Counted from the stretch's first letter, positions 34,701 through 46,040 are shown. The stretch is 64,000 bases of DNA from Prasinococcaceae sp. CCMP 1430 (GCA_013416795.1 RQSC01000014.1:486768-550767); one strand, 5' to 3'. Numbers and translations: made by a program. Notes: generated by a model not told the origin, from the letters alone.

Positions 34701-37700
34701 GAGAGCTGCTCCATTCAGCTTGGTGATGAAGTGCGTGCGCGGTATGCGCAGCTCTGCAAGGCTGCTGCATGGCGCAAGGAGGCGGTCGCATTCATGCTGC
34801 CGCACACGCGGACGCAGGGCAGTGCAGCGTCGCAGACCCGCAGAACGCGCTCTGTTGTCGCCGGCGGCGATGGGATGGAAAAGCTGGCAAGGAAAGTCAG
34901 GACAGCTGCTGCCGACCATGCATGCAGTGGCACTTGCCCCGGTCGAGATTGTGCCGATGGCTCGACGAGTGCGGCTGGTGGGACGCGGGAGGGGTACGTT
35001 GCTGTACGCAACGGTTTTGCGCCCGGAGATCGCGTCGGTGAAGTGCCAACTGTCGAGCGGGTGCAGCGCCTGATCGCCGATGGTGATCTGGGTGGGCCAG
35101 GCGAGGTGTTTGGCCACTCAATGCTCAAGATGCTGAGGGATATGCATGCTGCTGAGGTCGAGCTCGACACCATTGTTTGTCAGGTCATGTCGGCTGCCGA
35201 GAGCTCCGGCTCACTCGATGAGACGAGCAGCTCGCCGCTCGCCTCACACATCGGGCCCGGGGACAAGCCGATAGATGCGCTCTCAACTCTTGCGGCGCGC
35301 GTTGGCGCCTCGCGCGTGCGTCTGAAGTCGGGCTCGGCATTCATGCGCGCTGTCAGCGCATTGCTCGATTGGGAACGCGAGGTGCGTATCCTCAGCACGT
35401 CATGCAATGACCAAACAGCAGCCAGAGACCTGAACGCGCTACCGACATTCAGCGCTGCGCAAGATCTGGCAGAGCGATACTCGAAGCTACTCTTCAGGGG
35501 TGCTGTGCACGACCTGCATGCGACCTTCAAAAGCACCGTGCTCGATCCGGCCGCGTCGTGGATATCAAAGGCCACGCGAATGGTCGCTTGGCGCCTGGGG
35601 ACCGCGAGTGCGAACGAAATGCTCTCTGTTGCGCAGGAGCGCAAACTTCCCGTAGCGGGCAGTGCTTTAGCGCGCATCGCGGAGTGCGCGGAGGCTACCG
35701 CTGCATTCGTGAAAGAGCCCGTCGTAGCAGCTGCAGCGCGTGCGGCAGCGAAGCCCTTGCGGAGGGGGACCACGCGCGGTACTGTGCCTCAGCGCATGGA
35801 TGCGTCATCAGTGGCTGTGCGAGCGGCGAAGGCCATGGCCGCCACGTCTCGGGACGGGCGCGACGAACATGGAGCGGCCGCGCGTGCGCGTTCACTGTTG
35901 TCAGGCATAGCAAGCGATTCGGCTGTGTTTGCTTTTGAGGCCGAGGTGGCCGCTGCCGGCATGCGTTTCATCGAATGGCGTGAGGCGGTAGAACGTGCAC
36001 ACGATGCGGAGGATGGTAGCGATGCAGCCGTGCTGACGGCCTTGTTGGCCTCGGCCTCCCTGTGCGGGGCGACGGGCTGCCCCGAGCACGGCGAGCTCGT
36101 GGAGCTGCTTGCCGAGAGCCGCAGTTGGGATGCACGCGCGGCGGATCTTTTGGAGGGAGGCTGTGCCGCCGAGGATGCCCACGCTCTACTGCGGGAATGC
36201 AACGATTGGCAATTTGCGCCAGCGATGGTTGGTGTGGTGAACGCCGAACTCGCGCGCTGCAAGGCATGGTCTGAGCGCGCAGCGCTCGCGCTTCGCACGC
36301 GCGCGCCCTTGCGAGCGTCGACAGTCTCCACCGCTATTCCCGACATGCCTGCAGTGGCCGCGCTCATCCAAGAGGCATGCGCACTCCCCATGCGACCGCG
36401 CGAGGCCGATGCGCTGCGCGAGAAGTACGCTCTGGCACGTGCGTGGGAGTGCGAATGTGCGGATGAGCTCACCGAGTGCGGTGCAATTGACGAGGCGCGC
36501 GCTGAACGCATCCGGGATATTATTGCACGCGGCGAGGCGTTCGCTCTTGTGTTGCCCGTGCTGAGTGCAATGAAGGCCTTTCTGCGAGCTTCCGAGTGGA
36601 ACGCGCGCGCAGCTCTGCTTTGGTGCGGAGGTGCGAGGCGAAATCGCGCCGGACTGCCGACTGTTGCTCAGCTTGCGGGGCTCAAGCGTTCTGCAGAGGC
36701 CATTGCTACGCTCGCCGATGCGGGCGCCGTGGCGGTGCCTGACAGCCGTCGTGGTGAAGAGCTCCGCGTCTGCGCCGCATTGCACGCTCGCGTGGTGGAG
36801 CAGTCGCGTTTGGCTTCAGAATGGGACAGGCGCGCTAGGGAGATCCTCGAGGACGATGGCCTTCGCGATGGGAAACGCTCGGGCGTCAGCGGGCGTCGAG
36901 GCGGCACGCACCCCGTAGCCGACGCGCAGCGCTTCATTGAGAGCGCTGCGGCAATCGAGGTCAAGCTTGAGTACTTGGAGGCTCTCGAACATGAGCTCGT
37001 CCAGTATCACCTGCGGGTTGCTCGTGTGCAAAGTCTGCTTGCCGATCTTGGCATTGACTTCGAAGCGGAGGTACCCGATATCGAAGAAGAGGCGTCTGAT
37101 GCGAGTCTGAGCTCCGGAGAGGACGAGACGAGCAAAGAAGGCGGAGGCAAGCGCAAGGCGCAAGGTCAACTTTGTCCGCGGCGGAAGCGCGCGCGCGCCC
37201 CACCGCGCTCTCTGCTCCCAGGCGAGTCGGACGAAGGGGTGCTGGCCGGCACGAGGCTGTTGTTGCGCGAGGGCCCGCCTGTCGAGGAATCGGAGCGCTT
37301 CGAGTACGGTGATATTGAATCTGTGCTTGATGAGGACGATGCGTCACCCATTCCCCTCGACGCGCGCACTCGTGGCGCTCTCGCTCGAGCAATCGAGCCG
37401 GCGGATGAGTGGTCCGAGGCGGCTTCGAGGGCGATATGCGCAGACCCCGCCAATGAGCTTGGCGACGTGCTTGAGTACCTATCCGACCGTGTAGCAAATG
37501 CGCAGGCGCGTCTCGAGCAGGCCGCGGCTGGCGACTATCTAGAGGACAGGGAGGCCGCCCTGGGCATCGACGGGGGCGATAAGAGGCGCGGCCGCAAGCG
37601 TCACTTGCGGCGCGAAGTTCGCTTTTGCCTATGCGGGGTCAACGAAAAGGAGGACGATGGCGGTGTGGACATGGTGTGCTGTGACATGTGTGACCAGTGG

Positions 37701-39062
37701 GTGCACGTCGACTGCGTCGGCCTCACCAAGCAGGAAGTCACGGCAATGGACGCGTTCATCTGTCCAGTGTGCGCTCAAGGCCGCGAGCCGCTCGGTCGGA
37801 AGTCGAAGCGCAACGAGGTGCGGGGTACAATCGCGCACGACTCGTTCTGCGTATCGAATCGCCCGACGCTAAGCGACCTGAGGGTGCTCGCCGCGGCCTC
37901 GCGGCGCTTGATCGTTAAGCCTGCCCTCGAGGAGCAGCTGCTGTCCACAATCAAGAGCCTGGAGCGTTTCGATGTGGCCGCACACGGATTTATGGACATG
38001 CTCACCGACCACGATACCCCCACGCCGGCGCCGCGGGCGTGCGTGGCGTACGCGGCGATCTCGATGGAGGTGCCGCTGCGCTCCGCCGCGGCCGTCGTTG
38101 CCTCGGCGGCGCTCGATACGCTCACCAAGAGCGCCAACAAGCTCCTCGAGGCCGAGCTGAAGCCCTCTCTGAAGTCGGTCTCGCGGTTCATTCGGCGCGT
38201 GGAAGCACTCGACCTCCCCGAACGGGTCAAGGATTCGGGCGCGCTAGGCGAGCTCGCCCGCTACGAGCGCGAGGGAACCGCGTGGGCGCGCGAGGCGCGT
38301 GCCGCGTTGGAAGACCTCACCATGCCTCTTTCCGTCGTGCGACGCATCATTTCCGCGGCAGACGATCTCTTCGTGGGGGTCACGAAGGAGGTGGCGCAGC
38401 TCGAAGACCGCTGTGTGCTGCATTGCGTGTGCCGCAAGCCTTACGATGGTTCGTCATGCATGATATTGTGCGACGTGTGTGACACGTGGTTCCACTACGA
38501 GTGCGTCGGCCTGAAGGCGCCGGCCCCGGGAGAGAAGGCCACGCATCCCAGCAGGTGGGCGTGCCCGAGTTGCCTCGGCGAGTCGCAGGTGTTGCTACCC
38601 GCAGGGCAGGATGCCGCACCCAAAGAGGTCAAGCCTACACTTTCGACGCCAGCAGCCGCATCCACGCTGGAGGACGCTGGGGATGCCGGCGCGGCGCACA
38701 AGCGGGCCCTGGATGCGCCTGCTGATGGCGCACGAGTCGCACCCGCGTCGCATCCCGCGCAGCAATGCCCTCGCGCGGCGGCGGCAGAAGCCAGCAGGGC
38801 ATCGACGCTTCCATCTGCTGCTCCACTGAGCGTGTCGGTCGAAATGCACCCGACCGCAGTTGCGCAGGCGCATGCTGAGCAAGTCGCCAGGGCCGCTCGC
38901 GAGCAACAGCTGTTGATAGAGGCTCACGCAGCACAGCTGCAAGCCGCCCAAATACAGAGCGCACAGTTTGCTGCCCGCGCTCAACAATTTGGCATCGTTG
39001 ACACGCAGGGGCAAGTGGCGCACCAACAATTGCTTCTGTTACAGCAGCAGCAGCAGCAGCAC

Positions 39063-39096
<34 letters not shown>

Positions 39097-39359
39097 TGCA
39101 TCAGCAATTGCAGGTGCATATGCAGCGTCAGCAGCAGCAGATGCTCGCGGCGCAGGCCGGCGTGTGCATGACCGCACCAAATCTTACCCCCGCGCAGACG
39201 CACGTGTCGACGAGCGCGTTGCCGCAAATGCAGGTGCCAGGTGCCCAATACCTCATGCCGATGGGCAGGGCGGAGGCAGCCATGGCTACTACGCAGCTCT
39301 CGGGCGTCGCGACGTCAGCAGCGCTGCCCCTCACGTGGCCGCAGTATCTACCGCCTTAG
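31740..39359 (+). CDS. KDM5/JARID1-type histone H3K4 demethylase, very large single exon
   Basis: 2,539 residues without an intron, start ATG 31740 (MAARRKFDRGG; an in-frame ATG at about 31602 is an alternative). Domains: JmjN about 22-65 (VPVFEPSEEEF), ARID about 95-185 (LDLRQLFAEVRRRGGFRSVG), PHD1 about 373-420 (CEHCNCGGHEDCMLLCDGCN), JmjC about 541-700, C5HC2 zinc finger about 823-875, a long helical PLU-1-like region to about 1900, PHD2 about 1958-2010 and PHD3 about 2222-2275, then a Gln-rich tail with a poly-Gln run. The JmjC Fe(II) ligands are present: AWHTEDH (His582, Glu584) and AYHGGF (His670), so activity is expected. KDM5 enzymes remove methyl groups from H3K4me3/me2 using 2-oxoglutarate. 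At about 2,540 residues it exceeds the usual 1,500-1,700; the extra length is in the helical middle and tail. Confidence 0.96.
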
Positions 39360-39466
39360 CCGTGGCATGCCTTCGAGCTGGAGCCATCGCGCCATGGGCA
39401 TGTAACATAGATATACAGTAGCATATATGTACAACAGTTGCGAACGTCGCTCGTAGCTGGCGCGCG

Positions 39467-40731
39467 TCATTCCGAGTCGGGGAGCTGGGGCATTGCACGC
39501 GAAGGGCGGCCGTACCCGGCCCGCTGGCTCTCTTCGACGCCAGCCATCGTGGCGATCGCCTCCTCAGTGGTGCGCAGTGGGCGCCGCAAAGGTGACATCG
39601 GCGCCGAGATCCCTGCGGCAGCGATGTGCCCTGGCGACCTGCTTCCCCACGCCTCCCCCCCGATCGAACGCTGCGCGCTGCGTGCAGCAATCCACTGCGC
39701 GCGCTTGAAGGCCGGGTCCTCGCTGCCTCTCACCGCTCTGAGCCGATCCGCCTCGACCTTGACGCGGACCTCGCGAGCGGTGGCGAGGTTGTGCTCCCGC
39801 TCCTCCGCGGCGCGCGCGCGCGCCTCCACCTCGCGCGCATGCGCGCCACGCATCGCGCGGATGTGCTCGCCTGCGGCTCGCGCCTCGCTGAACATGTCAC
39901 TGACGCGCTGTCCCGGGTCGGGCACGAACACCGAGCCGCCGTACTCGTCTGCACGCAGCCCGAACGCGGGGGCGTATCTCGAGCCTCTCGCCATCTTCTC
40001 GCGCGCCTCGCGCGGCTTGAATTCGTACGAGCCCACCCGCCCCGAGTAGGCAGTCCGCATGGGCGTATCGGCGGCCTCCCGCGCTTGACACTCTAGTATG
40101 CGCCGGATCTTGTCGGGCGTGAGGCCCTCGGTGCGCTGGCGGCGGGCGCCGCGCGCTCGCGCGACAGCTGCAGCCTCCGCCGCGGCGCGCTCGGAGGCGG
40201 CCGCCTCTGCATGTAGGCGCTCCGCCGCTGCGCGCGCGTCGTGTGCCGTCGCCGCGGCGCGCGCTCGCAATGCGGGTCGTCGCCGCCGCCGCCAGCGGGG
40301 CTTCTGGCGGCCGTCGACGGCGCCGTCGCCGCGCCGGCGGTGTCCCGACGGCGCCGGGTGATGCGCCCGCCCGTGGGTGCTCCCGGCGCGCCGTCGTCCT
40401 CTGCAAACGAAAGGAACGCGTCCGCATTGACTTGCGCGTGGCCCCACGCGCGATGCACGATGGGCGGCGGCCGCTCGCCGCGGCGGCGGCGGCGGCGACG
40501 ACGACGACGACGACGGCCTTCCTTGCGAGAGGACGTGCCGGGTGGCCCCTCCGCGGGCTCGCCCTCAGCGCTCGATCCGTCGGAGTCGCCTCCCGAGTCC
40601 GAGTAGTCGCCTCCCGAGTCCGAGCCGGAGCGCGCGCCCGCGTCATCGCCACCTCCGTCGCCGCCCCCGTCGCTCCCGCCGCCGCAGCACCTGGTGCAGG
40701 GGCGGAAGCACCTGCCGAGCATTGCGCCCAT
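39467..40731 (-). CDS. Uncharacterised basic protein with possible N-terminal lipidation
   Basis: The N-terminus from ATG 40731 reads [20 protein letters not shown], a Gly-2 followed by Cys clusters suitable for myristoylation/palmitoylation. It is followed by Asp/Ser/Gly repeats ([15 protein letters not shown]), an Arg run encoded by a CGT/CGC repeat, and [21 protein letters not shown] second open frame, shifted, runs from about 40300 to the stop at 39467 with [39 protein letters not shown] and an Arg/Ala/Glu-rich coiled coil ending [10 protein letters not shown]. The two frames overlap and both look coding, but I could not find a convincing intron, so a frameshift in the microsatellite region is possible. 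The family is unknown. Confidence 0.5.
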
Positions 40732-40959
40732 CTCCGCGGCGGAGGGGAACGAGACGGGGGGCGACCGGGCGGCGGCCGGGCCGACGCGTGCGCCCTACCG
40801 CATACCTGCTCCCCTTCCCCCTACCTCCCCTCGCCGTCCTCCGCTGCGTCGCCTGGCGCACGCCCCGCTCGCACGCACGCCGCGGCTGTGGCGCGCCCGC
40901 GCCCGTTCCCCCCTGCGCGCGCGCGGGGCCCGAGCGCGAGCGCGCGCGACCGGCGTCCT

Positions 40960-41151
40960 ATGGAGAGCCACCAGCCCGTGTCGTTCGCGAGCGGGGCGGG
41001 GTACGGCGCGTCGGGCACGCCCTACATTTGCGGCGACTGCGGCGCCGAGAACAAGATCAAGCAGGGAGACGTCATCCAGTGCCGCGAGTGCGGCTACCGC
41101 ATCCTCTACAAGAAGCGCACCACCAAGATCGTGCAGTACGAGGCGCGCTAG
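40960..41151 (+). CDS. RPB12/RPABC4, shared subunit of RNA polymerases I, II and III
   Basis: A 63-residue single-exon gene, start ATG 40960. It has the zinc ribbon CGDC (Cys24, Cys27) and CREC (Cys41, Cys44) with the signature [19 protein letters not shown] and [19 protein letters not shown] at the end. This is the smallest common RNA polymerase subunit (human POLR2K), which bridges the two alpha-like subunits during assembly. The short Ser/Gly N-terminal extension is normal. Confidence 0.97.
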   Translation: MESHQPVSFASGAGYGASGTPYICGDCGAENKIKQGDVIQCRECGYRILYKKRTTKIVQYEAR

Positions 41152-41397
41152 GCGGGGCGCGGAGCGCGCCGCGGGGCGACGGCTAGGGCGCGCGGGCGGC
41201 GGGGACAGGGGTAGCCGGTAGCAAGTGGGGGAAGGGGGGGGCGGGGGAAAAAGAGGGTGCTTGGGAGGCCGGCGTCGGCTCAGGCGGCGACGCGCGCAGA
41301 GGAGGAGAGCGCCGTAGCCGCCGAGGCGCGCGGGCCACCAGCGGGTCGAGATCATGCGCGTGGCGGCGGGCGGGGCGGCGGCGAGCGGTACACGTAC

Positions 41398-42378
41398 ATG
41401 GGCCACGACGTCGGCGCCGAGCGCGGCTCGATGATCAACAGACAGGGCCTGAGGCTGGCGACGTACACGTGGCGGTGCCGCCGGGGGCCGCCGCGCGGCG
41501 TGGTGGTGGCCGCGCACGGCCTCGACGTGCACGCCAAGTTCGACATGCTCAAGGCCAGCGAGCCGGGCAAGCCGCACGTGACCAACACAGGCGTCGCCGG
41601 CGCGCTCTCCGGCGCGCACGGCCCCGCCGCCGAGCGGCCCGACTTCGCGTGCTGCGACGTGATCGGATTGGATCACCAGTCGTACGGCGAGTCGGAGGGC
41701 GCGCTCGGGCCGAAGTACCGCTCCTTCTTCTGGAGCTTCCAGGACCTCGTGGAGGACTTCGCGCAGCTCATCACTCAAATCCGCGCGGAGCCGCGCTACG
41801 AGGGCCTGCCGGTGTTCCTCAAGGGCAGCTCGCTGGGAGGCGGTGTCTGCCTGGCCATCGCGGCGACGCGACCCGATCTCCTCGACGGCTTCGTGCTGGT
41901 GGCGCCGCTCATCACGCTGGATCGCGTCAAGTCGCAGTCGTGGAACCCCTACCTTCGACCGCTGGCGGGGCTCATCAGTCGCATCTACCCCACGCTGCCT
42001 GCGGGAACGAAGAGCCCCAACCCCAACAGAACGCAGTACGAGGAGTTCGAGGTGGACGAGCAGACGCACAAGGGAATGGTGCGCGCGCGCGTGGCCACCG
42101 AGGTGCTCAACTACACCGACGCCGTGGTGGAGCTGCTGCCGCGCGTCACCGCGCCCTTCCTCGTCCTGCACTCGCCCGGCGACAACATGACCGAGTTCGC
42201 CGGCTCGCAAATGCTCATGGAACTCGCGGCCACGCCCGCCGAGCTCAAGCGGCTGGATGCCATCGACGGGTGGCACGCTGTCCTGCACGAGAAGGACGGC
42301 CACAAACACATTGCCACCATTGCTGAGTGGGTGGCGGAGCGCGTCGCCGCGCACGAGGCCAAAGGCGCTCAGCAATAG
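41398..42378 (+). CDS. Monoglyceride lipase-like alpha/beta hydrolase
   Basis: From ATG 41398 (MGHDVGAERGSMINRQGLRL) the product has 326 residues. It shows the serine-hydrolase fold: VVVAAHGLDVHAKFD, CDVIGLDHQSYGESEGALG, a nucleophile elbow PVFLKGSSLGGGVCL (Ser145 in GxSxG), a lid region and the acid/His pair near HSPGDNMTEF (Asp262) and DGHKHIATI (His302 or His304). The DHQSYGxSEG strand and H-G oxyanion motif match the monoacylglycerol lipase/lysophospholipase branch (Hydrolase_4, PF12146), which cleaves monoacylglycerols or lysophospholipids. No transmembrane segment is visible. A more upstream GTG start is possible but the extra residues are low complexity. Confidence 0.9.
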   Translation: MGHDVGAERGSMINRQGLRLATYTWRCRRGPPRGVVVAAHGLDVHAKFDMLKASEPGKPHVTNTGVAGALSGAHGPAAERPDFACCDVIGLDHQSYGESEGALGPKYRSFFWSFQDLVEDFAQLITQIRAEPRYEGLPVFLKGSSLGGGVCLAIAATRPDLLDGFVLVAPLITLDRVKSQSWNPYLRPLAGLISRIYPTLPAGTKSPNPNRTQYEEFEVDEQTHKGMVRARVATEVLNYTDAVVELLPRVTAPFLVLHSPGDNMTEFAGSQMLMELAATPAELKRLDAIDGWHAVLHEKDGHKHIATIAEWVAERVAAHEAKGAQQ

Positions 42379-42556
42379 CTCGAGCCAGCGATAGCTCGAG
42401 CTCCTGCGCGTCGATTCGAGCGCGCGCGGATCAGCGGCGCACCCTGCGGCGGTGGGAGCAGCGGCGCCGACAGCAGCTACTCGTAAATCAGTTGCTCGAG
42501 CACGAGGTCGCTCCTCTGCGCATTTTTACGTTTCGTGTCGCGGGGTGCGGCTGCTG

Positions 42557-42578
42557 CCCCCCCCCCCCCCCCCCCCCC
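42557..42578. repeat. Poly-C tract (22 nt)
   Basis: An uninterrupted C run lies just past the 3' end of the GNAT-bromodomain gene (- strand, stop 42603). Confidence 0.95.
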
Positions 42579-42602
42579 TTCCTGCGCCTGCGAGGTGGCT
42601 CG

Positions 42603-45600
42603 TCAGTCGGCGACGCCGAACGCTGAGAGCACCGCCTCGAATGCCGCGCTGGCACGCGCCATCGCCAGCATGCGCTCGCGGAGGTCCTTCTTGCGCTGGG
42701 GTTTCTCTGCGGCGAGTTTTTCCTTCCCGATCGTCGCGGCCGCTGCAACCTGCTCCATTGGCGTCATGGTTTCGAAGCGCGGCTTGCGCGGACGGCCCGG
42801 CCCGCGCCTCCTGGGCTCCCCGGCGGCGCCACCACCTTCGCCCGCGGCGATGATGTCGGCCTTCGTCGCGTACTGCGCTGCGTGCACGCCGGTGAGTGCC
42901 ATCACCTTGGACACCGGGACCAACCCGCACAGCTGCTGCTGTGGCATGTCTTCCCTGCGCTGGCGCTTGCCGCCGCGCCCGTTGGCGTCTGCGGCGCGCG
43001 CGCGCCCCCCAGCGCGCTCACGCTTGCGCTGTGCCTGTGCCTCCATGTACGCCTCCTCCTCCTCAGGCCGCACGATGTCCCACACCTCCTCGTCGGCGCT
43101 GTGCGATCGCACGCACTGCACGGCGCGGACGACAGAGCATCGCGCCGCGGACACGTCGATCTCGCGCGCTTGCCCCTCCGGCACCACCTGCCAGCGCGGG
43201 CGCCCCAGGCGCTCCTTAGCCGTGCGTGCCTCGCGATCCGTGAAGACGCCCACGTCGTGCACCGGCAGCAGATGCACCCACTGCATGTCGGGGATGTAGT
43301 GGTAGACGAAGTAGTACTTGTGCGCGTAGCACGGCGGGAGGCCCTCCACCTCGACAACCTTGTTGTACAAGTTGGTCGCGCGCTTCCCACGCACCAGACG
43401 GCCGTTCTGACCACGCACCGCGAGTTTGGCAGCGGGGGACGAGTGCGTGATGCCCTCGTTGTCGCGCTCTGCCATCCGCGCCGTCGCGGCGGCCACCTCG
43501 TTGGGCTTGCACGCCACGGGCTCCGGATGTGCCTTGACGTGCTTGGCCGTCAATTCGTCGAGCACGTCCTGCCGCACCTTTCCGTCGGCGTCCAGCCCAT
43601 CGGCGCCACGCAGCGCCATGGCTGGGCGCGCCGCCCGCACGAGGCGTTTACGAAGAGCCGCGAGCGCTGGCGTTACCTGCGCAGTGCCCTTCGCTGGCGT
43701 CTTCTTTCGCGATCCAGACCTGGTGGTCTTCCTCTTGGACGTTCCCGGCGTGGCCGCTGCCGAGGCGAGCGTCTCGTCCGCAGCCTGTTGGCGTGCCTGC
43801 TGGTCCGAATCCTGCTGCTGCTGCTGCTGCTCCTTGCCGCCGCCCGCCGAGCCGAACATGTGGTCGTCCTCAGCCAGCTCGTCGGCGTGCTCGACGCGCG
43901 AGTCGCGCACTGCGGCCGCAGCGTCGTCGGCGTCCTCATATATGCCGAGGTAATAGTTGTGCCCCTCGGCGGTTGAGTGTTTCGCGGCGAAGCGACGCCC
44001 GCGAGGCACCACGCCGTCGCCCGGGGCACTTGCCACGCATGCGTCGCGAGACGCAACGCCGCTCTCAGCCGCAAGCTGCTCATCGCTCGGTTTGGCCAGG
44101 CGCATCACCATCATGATTGAGGGAAACTGATCCTCTACCAGCTGGTCGGGGAACGTCCAGTGGCAATAGCCGAGCACGTCAGGATCCCTGTACGCTTCAG
44201 CGACGTACGCCGGGTGGTCCATGATCGGCGCCTTGACGCCGCTGTGCGCGGGCTCATCCTGATCGGGCGGCGTGCCGGTCGTGTTGTCGCTGTCATCCTC
44301 ACGCGTGCCGCGGCGCACAAACTGCGGCAGCGCTTTCTGCCACCGCGCCAGGATGGCCTTGCCCTGCTCGAGCATGAGCGCTGCTGACTGGTGATACACG
44401 CTGTCTTCAGGATTGTATTCCATGGCATTCTTGCAAATCGTGGCGAAGTCGGCCTCGAATTGGCCGAAGGACTCGTACCGGCCCGTCTGCACAAACGCCA
44501 GCATGTCGAGGAAGGCCAGCGGGCGCTTGATGCGCTTCGCGTAGTCCCAGAGCTCGTCGGTGTCCACGGGCGACTGGAAGACGCCGTGCTCGTCGAGCGC
44601 GCGCAGCTGCTTGAGGCAGTCGCGAAGCGACTTGTGAAGCCAGTACATGCGCGGCGCCCAGATCGCGCCCGAGGACTCGCGCACCACCTTGAGGCGGGCG
44701 GGCGGCTTGATGGTCGGTTTGGCCGTGCTCGGGTGCGCACGGACGGCCACACCCGGAATGTGCACCACATCCTCGCCGGCAGTTTCCTTGCGCGCTTCAA
44801 TCTCGGCCACGGGTCTGTAGCAGGCCATGCCGCCGCAGCGGCGGAATCCCATGGACTCGTAGAACGGCACCGACGAGTCCGTGGCCTGCAGGCAGACGTA
44901 CTCGTACTCGCTCTCGGCCGCCAGCTCGTCGAGCGTCGCCTGCAGCACCGCGCGCCCACAGCCAAGGCCGCCGAGCAGCGAAATCTCCGCCACCTTGCGC
45001 CAGATGACGCCCTCCTCGTCAGGGTCGCCGAAGCGGGGCGTCTGTTCCAGCTCGGCAGCCAACACGCCGCTGGCATCGCACTTGCGGTGGCGCCAGTCGT
45101 CGCGCGTGATGCCGCTGAGCGCGCAGGCGCTGTCCCAACGGAACCACGGCTGCCAGGTCGTGAACGTCGTCACCGTCACGAAGCCCTGCAGCCAACCCTG
45201 CGCCCGCGTTCTGACCGCGTAACCGAACATCGGGTCGTCGGTGTCGATGCGGTCGAGGATGAACTCCAGCAGCAACGGCTTGGCCTCCTGCCCACCGGCC
45301 GACCGCTTTCTGTCCGAGTCCTCCGCATCGGCCTGCCTCTTCTCGTCCTCGAGGTCCTTGAGGCGCAGCTTCGCGTCGAGGGCGTCCTGCGTGTACACGT
45401 CATCGCCGGTGTCGCTCTTTTGCGTGCCCGCAACGACGATCGCCTCCTGCTCCTCGACCGCTGCGCGCCAGATCTGCTCGCGCGCGCGCTTCGCCGCACG
45501 TTCGGCGTCGCGCTCCTTGCGTTGCCGCCGCCACGCTGCCTCGTTGCACAGCTGCAGTATCTCGGCGAGCATGGCCTTCCACTCGCTGCGCTCGGTGACG

Positions 45601-45812
45601 CGTACGGCCACCGAGCCCTCCAGCGGCGCCTCGCCTCCACGCGCGCTCCCCCTGGCGGCGGGTACGAGCTCGAAATCGTACGGCGCGTCCGCGACGCGCC
45701 CGCACAGCCGCCTGCGCGAGCTCAGCTCGAGGTCGCGCTGCGTTAGCTCGAGCGCCCCCTCGTCGGCCGCCCCGCCTCCGTCGGCGGGCTGCGCGTCCTT
45801 GTCGGCACCCAT
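42603..45812 (-). CDS. GNAT-like acetyltransferase plus bromodomain protein with unknown C-terminal region
   Basis: Single exon, 1,069 residues (MGADKDAQPADGGG). Residues about 55-175 are charged and helical. About 225-340 reads like a GNAT fold: a TVTTFTTWQPWFRWDS strand, EISLLGGLGCGRAVLQATLD (acetyl-CoA loop, G-x-GxG/A), VCLQATDSSVPFYESMGFRR. About 405-480 is a bromodomain: FQSPVDTDELWDYAKRIKRP, FEADFATICKNAMEYNPEDS with the acetyl-lysine Asn in MEYN. The rest has a Gln run and Ser/Lys linker, then a conserved-looking block (about 775-950: YFVYHYIPDMQWVHLLPVHD, LGRPRWQVVPEG) that I do not recognise. The order GNAT then bromodomain is as in GCN5, but GCN5's HAT sequence is not matched. A nuclear chromatin role is likely; enzymatic activity is not shown. 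Confidence 0.8.
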   Translation of the reverse strand: MGADKDAQPADGGGAADEGALELTQRDLELSSRRRLCGRVADAPYDFELVPAARGSARGGEAPLEGSVAVRVTERSEWKAMLAEILQLCNEAAWRRQRKERDAERAAKRAREQIWRAAVEEQEAIVVAGTQKSDTGDDVYTQDALDAKLRLKDLEDEKRQADAEDSDRKRSAGGQEAKPLLLEFILDRIDTDDPMFGYAVRTRAQGWLQGFVTVTTFTTWQPWFRWDSACALSGITRDDWRHRKCDASGVLAAELEQTPRFGDPDEEGVIWRKVAEISLLGGLGCGRAVLQATLDELAAESEYEYVCLQATDSSVPFYESMGFRRCGGMACYRPVAEIEARKETAGEDVVHIPGVAVRAHPSTAKPTIKPPARLKVVRESSGAIWAPRMYWLHKSLRDCLKQLRALDEHGVFQSPVDTDELWDYAKRIKRPLAFLDMLAFVQTGRYESFGQFEADFATICKNAMEYNPEDSVYHQSAALMLEQGKAILARWQKALPQFVRRGTREDDSDNTTGTPPDQDEPAHSGVKAPIMDHPAYVAEAYRDPDVLGYCHWTFPDQLVEDQFPSIMMVMRLAKPSDEQLAAESGVASRDACVASAPGDGVVPRGRRFAAKHSTAEGHNYYLGIYEDADDAAAAVRDSRVEHADELAEDDHMFGSAGGGKEQQQQQQDSDQQARQQAADETLASAAATPGTSKRKTTRSGSRKKTPAKGTAQVTPALAALRKRLVRAARPAMALRGADGLDADGKVRQDVLDELTAKHVKAHPEPVACKPNEVAAATARMAERDNEGITHSSPAAKLAVRGQNGRLVRGKRATNLYNKVVEVEGLPPCYAHKYYFVYHYIPDMQWVHLLPVHDVGVFTDREARTAKERLGRPRWQVVPEGQAREIDVSAARCSVVRAVQCVRSHSADEEVWDIVRPEEEEAYMEAQAQRKRERAGGRARAADANGRGGKRQRREDMPQQQLCGLVPVSKVMALTGVHAAQYATKADIIAAGEGGGAAGEPRRRGPGRPRKPRFETMTPMEQVAAAATIGKEKLAAEKPQRKKDLRERMLAMARASAAFEAVLSAFGVAD

Positions 45813-46040
45813 GATCGCAGCAGCAGCAGCAGCACCGGCAGTGGCAGGACGAGGAGAAGGACGTGCAGGAGCAGGAGCAGGCCCCTAATGCCCTGTCACG
45901 CGGCCGCTCGCCCACCGCCGCCGCTTCCGCCGACTGCGAACGCCGTCGCACACAGGCTCGCCCGCGTGGGCCTGCGCCCTCCCTCCCTCTGGCCCGCGCG
46001 CGCGCCCTTCGCTTCGCGGCGCGCGCGCTCGCCGCCGCGG

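Noticed and set aside
40098-40606. Poly-Arg + strand frame with RRRRRRRR stretch
   Set aside because: It is the shadow of the Arg/Ser-rich minus-strand gene across a CGC/CGT microsatellite.
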